Source: Echiichthys vipera (Eukaryota > Chordata > Actinopteri > Perciformes > Trachinidae). Taken from it: a stretch of 64,000 nt of DNA. Under the pieces are notes generated by a model. It did not search any database. It was not told where the DNA came from and was given only the letters and a program-made list of their open reading frames with translations. Below, piece after piece: positions 56,358 to 64,000 of the stretch (positions are counted from its first letter, which is position 1; each line of letters begins with the position of its first letter). The translations under genes were made by a program, and so were the position numbers. The DNA lies in contig OY829668.1 of the NCBI GenBank assembly GCA_963691815.1, positions 1,078,031 through 1,142,030 of the forward strand, in the 5' to 3' direction.

Positions 56358-56852
56358 ACATCATCACGACATCATCATGACATCATCACGACATCATCAC
56401 GTCATCATCACGACATCATCACGACATAATAATGACATCATCACGTCATCATCACGACATCATCACGACATCATCACGACATCATCACGTCATCATCACG
56501 ACATCATCACGACATCATCACGTCATCATCACGACATCATCACGTCGTCATCATCACAACATCCTCACGACATCATCATCATGACATCACGACATCATCA
56601 CGACATTCAAGAAATCACGACATCATCACATCGTCACGACATCATCAAGACATCATCACGACATCGTCACGACATCATCACTTCATCATCATCACATCGT
56701 CACGACATCATCACTTCATCATCATCACATCGTCACGACATCACCATCACTTCATCATCATCACATCGTCACGACATCACCATCACGACATCATCATGAC
56801 ATCATCACGACATCATCACGACATCATCATGACATCATCACGACATCATCAC
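56358..56852. repeat. 11-bp minisatellite (ACATCATCACG)n
   Basis: About 45 units ACATCATCACG or TCATCATCACG with small variations. His/Ser/Ile frames across it are artefacts. Confidence 0.97.
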
Positions 56853-56930
56853 GTCAGAGGCCGCAGCCTTCAGCGGGTCGGACTTTTCTCAGAGAAAAAC
56901 ATCATCTTTGTTTCTGCATCGCGTTTGATT

Positions 56931-56944
56931 GTGTGTGTGTGTGC

Positions 56945-56993
<49 letters not shown>

Positions 56994-57107
56994 GGGGGGG
57001 GGGTGATTGCAGGAACAGCCTTGAGTCCTTTTTTCACAAACAACCAAAGTAAAAAGCTGCAGCAGCTGCACAGAGGGACTTTCTCAGGAACCTTGAGATC
57101 CTCTGCA

Positions 57108-57195
<88 letters not shown>
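56931..57195. repeat. (GT)n with poly-G, and (CA)n
   Basis: GT run 56931-56990 followed by twelve or so G residues, then unique sequence, then a CA run 57107-57196. Confidence 0.96.
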
Positions 57196-57196
<1 letters not shown>

Positions 57197-57198
<2 letters not shown>

Positions 57199-57540
57199 GT
57201 GTTCCCTCCAAAGTGCTGATGCGTCTCTGGAGATGAATAATAATCACAGTGTTGGAGAGAAACACAATTCATTGGATTTTAAAACTTTAATAAATGACGA
57301 CTCATCAGAACCGCAGACCGCACCGATCCGATCCCGTCAGCGTCTCGTCGAGTCGTCGCACTGAAGCCGTTCACTTTTCCTCTTCACCCCAAAGTTCTGA
57401 GAGGAACTACTTTCTGCAGCGGTGACGTCGGGGAGCTCCTTCAGTGCGACCCACGACACATCAGCGCTTCATCTTTAACGTTTGCGTCTTAATTTATCAT
57501 TTTATAAAACGACTACAGTGTTTTCTGTATCAAGCATCAT
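57197..57540. other. intergenic sequence
   Basis: Nothing recognised. Confidence 0.4.
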
Positions 57541-57544
57541 TTAT

Positions 57545-57770
57545 GCACGAGCACGACCACGGGCACGACCAGGAGCACGACCACGAGCACGAGCATGACA
57601 CCAACTACGAGCACGACCACGACCACGAGCATGACCTCAAGCATGATCAGAAGCACGACCACGACCTCAACCACGAACACGACCTCGACCACGAGCATGA
57701 CCACAAGCACGACGACGACCTCGACCACGAGCACGACCACAAGCAAGAGCACGAGCACGAGCACGGGGAC
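57545..57770. repeat. 6/12-bp minisatellite GAGCACGACCAC
   Basis: About twenty degenerate units. One frame reads as His/Asp/Glu-rich protein (HEHDHGHDQEHDHEHEHD), a result of the 6-bp period. Confidence 0.95.
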
Positions 57771-58325
57771 AAACATTCCCTCGCCCCGTGGCGTGGAGCC
57801 TGAGCCGACTCCAGGATGAAGGCAGGTGACTCCGCCCTCCAGACTGTAAACAAAGACGGACGACACGTTTCCCTGAGTCGCTCTCAGCCGCCACTCAGGA
57901 TGTTGCACCTGCACCTGCGGCGTGCACCTTTGACCTGAACGTGCACTTGAACGCACACGTGCTCGACGGCGAGCACAAGAGGAAATAACCGTGCACCACG
58001 GCGAGCACAAGAGGAAATAACCGTGCACGATGGCGAGCACAAGAGGCTCCGTGACACTGGTGATGAAGCGTTCATAGGAAACCAGAGTAAACGGAGACAC
58101 TGGCGCTCGTTCCCTCAGAGTTCAGAGGGGTAAAAAGTTCACGGGGTCAAAGGTCGCCGAGCGAGAGGCGTAAAAAAACCCTCCTCCAATAAACGGCTCC
58201 TCGCCGCGACCGTCGGCCATTTTAAAAGCTTTACGACGTATTTAGATTCCATAAAACACAGAGAGAGGGATCAGGTTACTGCTGCCGCTCCATCCTCCAC
58301 GTCTGGGTAACACTCAAGTCCACGT
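57771..58325. other. intergenic sequence
   Basis: Contains a tandem duplication of about 45 bp with GGCGAGCACAAGAGGAAATA (57968 and 58001). No gene recognised. Confidence 0.5.
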
Positions 58326-58326
58326 C

Positions 58327-58329
<3 letters not shown>

Positions 58330-58372
<43 letters not shown>

Positions 58373-58502
58373 GGGGGAGGGGGAGGGGCGTGCAAACAAA
58401 CCAGAGAGTAACCTGAGCGGGGTTATCGTCCCTGATCTCTGGACCTTTTCCAGCCGTCGACTTGACCCGGCGACCTCGCTGCTGCTCTTCATGTGCCGAC
58501 GC

Positions 58503-58568
<66 letters not shown>

Positions 58569-58595
58569 AGACGAGGTGTGTGTGTGTGTGTGTGC
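58330..58595. repeat. GT microsatellites
   Basis: GT runs 58330-58367, 58506-58564 and 58576-58595, separated by unique sequence. Confidence 0.95.
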
Positions 58596-58859
58596 AAGTA
58601 TCTCAATCTTAATCCGTCTGCGGTCGGGATGTTTCACTGGAAACCTCGTGGCGTTGCAAGAGAGGAAAAATCTGCAGGATCCATCGTGTGCAGCGCCAGA
58701 AGCTCCTCGGGACGCCGTGCACGGACGCCACACCGTGCACGGACGCCGTTTAGTGCGCCTGAACGCCTCACAGGGCCCAGACGCTGAGATAGAGAGCTTC
58801 ACTTCTCTCGTCCATGTGACCTTTTTACGCGTTGGCTCTTCCTGATCACTGTTTGACTC

Positions 58860-59300
58860 TCTCCCTTCTGCTTGTCTTACCCACGACCTCGCCGTGACCT
58901 CTCCCCTCGGAGCGGCGGCGAGTTCTTCCCGGGGCCGCCGTCTGCCGGCGCTTCCACCGCGCCTCCCTGGGAGCTCTGGCGGAGCCTCACAGAGCAGCGC
59001 CTGTCACAATGTTGATGCTAAATGTACAAATGAACCACTCGGAAAGTGACTTTAAAAGGGAAACATGTGTTTGGGCTCCGGGCCGGAGTGATGAGGTGGC
59101 GTGGACGAGCAGATGCACTCAGCTCGCCATCAGCTCGCCATCAGGATACACACGACCCGCTCAGGAATGTCAAGTATGCTCCGGGCCCGGCTGCTGTAAA
59201 CACACCGCGTGGATGCCCGGGGAGCGCTGCTCTGAGCGGATGCTTCCAGCTGCAGAGACGCCGGAGCTGCCAGCGTGCACGCCGCCACGTGAGCGAGACA
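58860..59300. promoter_or_regulatory. possible conserved non-coding block
   Basis: Repeat-free, with CTGTCACAATGTTGATGC, AATGAACCACTCGG and CAGGAATGTCAAGTATGC (a TEAD-like GGAATG). Weak call. Confidence 0.3.
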
Positions 59301-59404
59301 GGAAGTGACTTTTTAGTGTTCAGAAGATTCTGGACGTCACGAGAAAAGTGCGTTTTTTTCAGACGCGACGCCACGTTTTAGTCTTTAAACTCCGATTCTC
59401 ACTC

Positions 59405-59850
59405 TTTTCATAACGTTTGATAAAAAGTCGTAATATGTTGAGGCAAAAAGTCGTAATAAAAGTCGTAATATGTTGACAAAAAAGTCGTAATTAAAGTCGG
59501 AATATCATGAGGCAAAAAGTCGTAATAGAAGTTAGAAATGTCGAGAAAAAGTCGGGATAAAAGTCGGAATAAAAATCGGAATATGTTGAGGAAAAACTTC
59601 GGAATAAAAGTCGGGATATGTGGAGAAAAAAGTCGTAATTAAAGTCAGAATATCACGAGGAAAAAAGTCGTAATAGAAGTTAGAAATCTCGAGAAAAAGT
59701 CGTAATAAAAGTCGTAATATGTCGAGAAAAAAGTCGGAATAAAACTCGTAATATGTCGAGGAAAAACATCGTAATTAAAGTTAGAAATGTCGAGAAAAAA
59801 GTCGGAATATTTAAAAAGTTATGTTTTGAGAAAAAAGTCGTAACATTGGA
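59405..59850. repeat. AAAAAGTCGTAATA minisatellite
   Basis: About twenty-five degenerate units of 14-18 bp (AAAGTCGTAATATGTCGAGA type). Confidence 0.94.
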
Positions 59851-60405
59851 GAAAAACGCGGCGTTTGTGCGTTTGTGCGTTTGAGTCCTGAAACTTTGTG
59901 CGGCTCCGTTCTCTCGGATATTTTTGTCTCGGACTTTAAATGCGTTTCTTCTGGACGCCGACGCCACTCCATCAAACCGACATCAGTGACGGCTTCAAGA
60001 GGCCGCAGCGACGCCGGGACTTGAACACACGGGCTGAGCTTTGAGGTTTGAAGGAGGGGATTAGATGAAGGGCCGGAGCCTGGGGGGGGGGGGGGGGTGG
60101 CGTGCAGCTGCAGCGGGCATTCCTCCTGTTACAGCCCGTCACCCAGCACCTCTTAAAACGCACGCCGAGCCCACGCCGCCTCCGTTTGGGCTCAACGCCG
60201 CGGAAGCACCGGCTTCTACCTCCACTCACCCCATGGATCACTCTCTAACCGCGGCGCCGACACGGCTGCAAACACCATGTGACGTGGTCGTGGCGTGGGG
60301 GATTACCGGAGGAATGGTGTCTGCTCTGGACGTGTTCGGAGCGGCGCCACTGACGGAGAAGGAACTCCTGCGCTTCCACTTTTTGTCTTTCGCCCCGCGG
60401 TGATT
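59851..60405. other. intergenic sequence with one G run
   Basis: Poly-G of about 14 at 60084-60097. No gene recognised. Confidence 0.4.
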
Positions 60406-60413
60406 CAGCGCCA

Positions 60414-60500
60414 AGGCTCCTGGCACACTTCCTCTTCAGCGCCGAGGCTCCTGACACACTTCCTCTTCAGCGCCGAGGCTCCTGACACACTTCCTCTTCA
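60414..60500. repeat. 31-bp repeat GGCTCCTGACACACTTCCTC
   Basis: Three tandem copies with CTTCAGCGCCGA. Confidence 0.9.
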
Positions 60501-60596
60501 CGCCGTACGGACGTTTCCTGGGAGGTGACCTCAGCTTCACCGCCGCCACCACCAACGTCACCGCCACCATCACCTGGACGTGACGGAGGGGGAAGT

Positions 60597-61798
60597 TAGG
60601 AGAGGACAGAAGAAGAAGAAGGAGAGGACAGAAGAAGAAGGAGAGGACAGAAGAAGAAGAAGGAGAAGACAGAAGAAAAAAGGAGAGGACAGAAGAAAAA
60701 AGGAGAGGACAGAAGAAGAAGGAGAGGACAGAAGAAGGAGAGGACAGAAGAAGAAGGAGAGGACAGAAGAAGGAGAGGACAGAAGAAGAAGGAGAGGACA
60801 GAAGAAGGAGAGGACAGAAGAAGAAGGAGAGGACAGAAGAAGAAGGAGAGGACAGAAGAAGACAGAAGAAGAAGGAGAGGACAGAAGAAGAAGGAGAGGA
60901 CAGACGAAGAAGGAGAGGACAGAAGAAGAAAGAGAGGACAGAAGAAGAAGAAGAGGACAGAAGAAGAAAGAGAGGATAGAAGAAGAAGGAGAGGACAGAA
61001 GAAGAAGAAAGGACAGAAGAAGAAGGAGAGGACAGAGGAAGAAGGAGAGGACAGAAGAAGAAGGAGAGGACAGAAGAAGAAAGGAGAGGACAGAAGAAGA
61101 AAGGAGAGGACAGAAGAAGAAAGGAGAGGACAGAGGAAGAAGGAGAGGACAGAAGAAGGAGAGGACAGAGGAAGAAGGAGAGGACAGAAGAAGGAGAGGA
61201 CAGAATAAGAACGAGAGGACAGAAGAAGAAGGAGAGGACAGAAGAAGAAGGAGAGGACAGAAGAAGAAGGAGAGGACAGAAGAAGAAAGAGGACAGAAGA
61301 AGAAGGAGAGGACAGAAGAAGAAAGGAGAGGACAGAAGAAGAAAGAGAGGACAGAATAAGAAGGAGAGGACAGAAGAAGAAGGAGAGGACAGAAGAAGAA
61401 AGAAGAGGACAGAAGAAGGAGGGGACAGAAGAAGAAGGAGAGGACAGAAGAAGGAGAGGACAGAATAAGAAGGAGAGGACAGAAGAAGAAGGAGAGGACA
61501 GAGGAAGAAGGAGAGGACAGAAGAAGAAGGAGAGGACAGAAGAAGGAGAGGACAGAAGAAGGAGAGGACAGAAGAAGGAGAGGACAGAAGAAGAAGGAGA
61601 GGACAGAAGAAGAAAGGAGAGGACAGAAGAAGAAAGAAGAGGACAGAAGAAGAAGGAGAGGACAGAAGAAGAAGGAGAGGACAGAAGAAGAAGGAGAGGA
61701 CAGAAGAAGAAGGAGAGGACAGAAGAAGAAGGAGAGAACAGAAGAAGAAGGAGAGGACAGAAGAAGAAGGAGAGGACAGAAGAAGAAGGAGAGGACAA
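60597..61798. repeat. 1.2-kb homopurine minisatellite, 18-bp unit
   Basis: About 65 units GGAGAGGACAGAAGAAGA, with copies shortened or lengthened by 3 bp. Apart from the single C in each unit the plus strand is all purine. Ser/Phe/Cys/Pro/Leu-rich frames on the minus strand are artefacts. Confidence 0.97.
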
Positions 61799-62145
61799 AC
61801 TCCACGAACAAACGTGTCTCTCATGAAGTCGTCATTTAAATGATTAATTAATATTAACGAGTAAAAATCAAGAAAGCACTTAAAGATGAAAGAAAACAAG
61901 CAGGGGGAGGAGGGGGGGTGATGGCGGTGGGGGGGAGGGGATGGAGGGGGGCGGGGGGGGAGGAGGAGGGGGGGGGGCATCTTTTGCTTTGATGAATTGG
62001 TCCAGAGGTCAAGTTCAGGAGGGTGGCGTGCGTAGAAATCCTCCGGCTTATCTCTAAAGAGTCCAGTGAGACAATGGGGGGGGTGGGGGGGGTCCATCTG
62101 GTACAGAGATAGAGGGGGGGGGGGGAGGGGGGAGGAGGAAGGTGG
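61799..62145. other. very G-rich patches
   Basis: 61903-61978 and 62075-62140 have many runs of four or more G on the plus strand, strong candidates for G-quadruplexes. Unique sequence between them. Confidence 0.8.
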
Positions 62146-62264
62146 GAGTATTGGACAAATCTTATCTAAATATATATTTCTAAGACATGAGACAGGATTG
62201 AGGAATAAGACAAACAAAAGATGCATAAAAAGTTTACACAACATACAATTTAGACATGAAAATG

Positions 62265-62490
62265 ATGTAAAAAGTCCAAAAAAATGACATAAAAAGTCCT
62301 AAAAATGACAAAAAGTCCCAAAAATGTACATAAAAAGTCCAAAAAATGATATAAAAAGTCCAAAAAATATACATTAAAAGTCCAAAATCACATAAAAGTC
62401 CAAAATCACATAAAAGTCCAAAAAAATCACATAAAAAGTCAAAGAAATGACATAAAAGTCCAAAAAATTTAATAAAATTCAAAAAAATTA
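62265..62490. repeat. AAAAAGTCCAAAAAATGACAT minisatellite
   Basis: About eleven A-rich units of roughly 20 bp. Confidence 0.94.
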
Positions 62491-62795
62491 TGATAAAAAT
62501 ATGAGCTTAGAAATCAAGAAAATATCAGATAAAATGATTTACAGTAAAATAAGATAAAAAGGGGAAAAATCTGATAAAAATATGAGATAAAGTTATAAAA
62601 AAAGATAAAAAAATTAAAGATAATTAAATTTAATGAGACAGAAAGACGAAAAATCATAATTATGAGATTCAAAAATACTGGATCATAAGAACAAAATGAG
62701 ATATTTATAAAATAAAACATAAAAGCGTGGTTGTGAAAACTCCTGAAATGATTATTAATTATGATCATGAGTGTTTAAACTTGTGAAACAGGAAG
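62491..62795. other. A-rich degenerate sequence
   Basis: Low complexity with ATAAAAATATGAGATAA-like words. No gene. Confidence 0.6.
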
Positions 62796-62887
62796 TCCTT
62801 TCAAAATAAAGGCCCTGTGCGTCATCAGGAGACTCCTGGATGAAGTAACAGCTGGAGTCTGAGTCCGTGATGACGTCACTGCAGCGA

Positions 62888-62942
62888 AGTGACAGGAAGT
62901 GACAGGAAGTGACTGGAAGTGACTGGAAGTGACAGGAAGTGG
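62888..62942. repeat. 10-bp repeat AAGTGACAGG
   Basis: Five to six tandem copies with ACTGG variants. Confidence 0.93.
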
Positions 62943-63124
62943 GTTTTTTTTGTTTTCTGCAGCAAAATGATTCAGACGAAGGAGAAAAGACGCTGAGTCA
63001 CTTTAAACGTCTGAGATCAGGATTCATTTTGACTTTTTTATCATGTCTGTGTGCAGCTGCAGGGCTTTTATTGTGAAAGGACAAAGGTTTTATTGTGTCG
63101 ACTTCCCTCTGTGTTGTAAAAAAT

Positions 63125-63920
63125 AACCCACTGCACCTCCTCTGCAGACACACTGCACCTCCTCGCTGCCCTGCAGACACACTGCACCTCCTCTGCAGAC
63201 ACACTGCACCTCCTCACTGCCCTGCAGACACACTGCACCTCCTCTGCAGACACCCTGCACCTCCTCTGCAGACACCATGCTCCTCCTCTGCAGACACACT
63301 GCACCTCCTCTGCAGACACCCTGCACCTCCTCTGCAGACACCCTGCACCTCCTCTGCAGACACCCTGCACCTCCTCTGCAGACACCCTGCACCTCCTCTG
63401 CAGACACACTGCACCTCCTCACTGCCCTGCAGACACCCTGCACCTCCCCTGCAGACACACTGCTCCTCCTCTGCAGACACCCTGCACCTCCTCTGCAGAC
63501 ACCATGCTCCTCCTCTGCAGACACACTGCACCTCCTCTGCAGACACCCTGCACCTCCTCTGCAGACACCATGCTCCTCCTCTGCAGACACACTGCACCTC
63601 CTCTGCAGACACCATGCTCCTCCTCTGCAGACACCATGCTCCTCCTCTGCAGACACACTGCGCCTCCTCTGCAGACACACTGCGCCTCCTCTGCAGACAC
63701 ACTGCACCTCCTCTGCAGACACCATGCTCCTCCTCTGCAGACACACTGCGCCTCCTCTGCAGACACACTGCACCTCCTCTGCAGACACACTGCGCCTCCT
63801 CTGCAGACACCATGCTCCTCCTCTGCAGACACACTGCGCCTCCTCTGCAGACACACTGCACCTCCTCACTGCCCTGCAGACACCCTGCACCTCCTCTGCA
63901 GACACACTGCGCCTCCTCGC
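63125..63920. repeat. 22-bp minisatellite, CTGCAGACACCCTGCACCTC type
   Basis: About 36 units of 22 bp with variants CATGCTCCT, ACTGCGCCT and a longer CACTGCCCTGCAGACA form. As 22 is not a multiple of three, all six frames cycle through the unit, giving long Cys/Arg/Ala-rich artefact frames. Confidence 0.97.
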
Positions 63921-64000
63921 TGCCACTTGTCACCTCGCCGTCCCCTCGCTGGCCGGTGGCGGTCCACGCCTGGCAGGAAATTGGACGCAGCTTTGAGCGA

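Noticed and set aside
57444..57803. His/Asp/Glu-rich frame that might be a metal-binding protein
   Set aside because: Encoded by a 6/12-bp tandem repeat; no homologous flanks and no splice or start context.
60436..62244. 602-residue frame on the minus strand rich in Ser, Phe, Cys, Pro and Leu
   Set aside because: Arises from the 18-bp homopurine repeat, which has no stop in this frame.
63090..63996. Cys/Arg-rich frames (CRGGAVCLQRR, LCRHPAPPLQT)
   Set aside because: The 22-bp repeat makes a 22-residue cycle in all frames; not a cysteine-rich protein.

Overview
The window is nuclear DNA from a ray-finned (teleost) fish. The evidence is vertebrate-style exons with GT/AG splice sites separated by kilobase introns, a Gli2 protein whose N-terminus is compact and fish-like, teleost-type retroposon fragments, a PIF/Harbinger-like DNA transposon remnant, and a very heavy load of micro- and minisatellites. 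Adding up my own repeat intervals gives roughly 40 % of the window as tandem repeat. I see no prokaryotic gene, rRNA, complete tRNA or CRISPR array. Nearly all long open frames here are periodic translations of repeats, and I have not annotated them as genes.

One gene is readable: the 5' part of gli2 (transcription factor of the Hedgehog pathway), transcribed right to left. Four coding exons splice in frame (34780-34687, 11793-11688, 4936-4734, 4231-4049) and give residues 1-195 plus one base of codon 196. The zinc fingers, the SUFU-binding region and the C-terminal activation domain lie beyond position 1. A candidate non-coding first exon ends at a GTGAGT donor at 40503/40504. It sits in a GC-rich patch (about 40.4-41.0 kb) flanked by long CT repeats, and it would put the promoter inside the window. 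From there to 64 kb I see no gene; this would be the 5' intergenic flank.

Layout: 1-1960 satellite and purine-rich minisatellite (downstream intron); 4049-4936 two exons around a 502-bp intron that is mostly minisatellite; 5-11.7 kb intron with CT-rich arrays, a 42-bp minisatellite family and one strong candidate conserved non-coding block (8.5-9.0 kb); 11.8-34.7 kb large intron with many minisatellites, a 1.7-kb array of CCAAT boxes (23.9-25.6 kb), a DNA transposon remnant (22.6-23.2 kb), a complex repeat (27.9-30.0 kb) and several low-repeat, homeodomain-site-containing blocks that look like regulatory DNA; 34.8-40.5 kb putative first intron; 41.1-43.9 kb AT-rich desert; 43.9-45.0 kb an array of ZNF143/THAP11-type motifs; 46.5-53 kb three copies of an element with a minisatellite core and a shared 3' flank; 53.3-53.8 kb a second transposon copy in inverted orientation; 54.4-64 kb further minisatellites with a few possible regulatory blocks.

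For a second look, the most interesting items are the two motif arrays (NF-Y-type CCAAT boxes at about 31-bp spacing, and ZNF143-type sites), the mobile-looking minisatellites, the transposon pair, and the probable gli2 promoter and enhancers. All of these rest on reading the sequence by eye, without alignment or database search.
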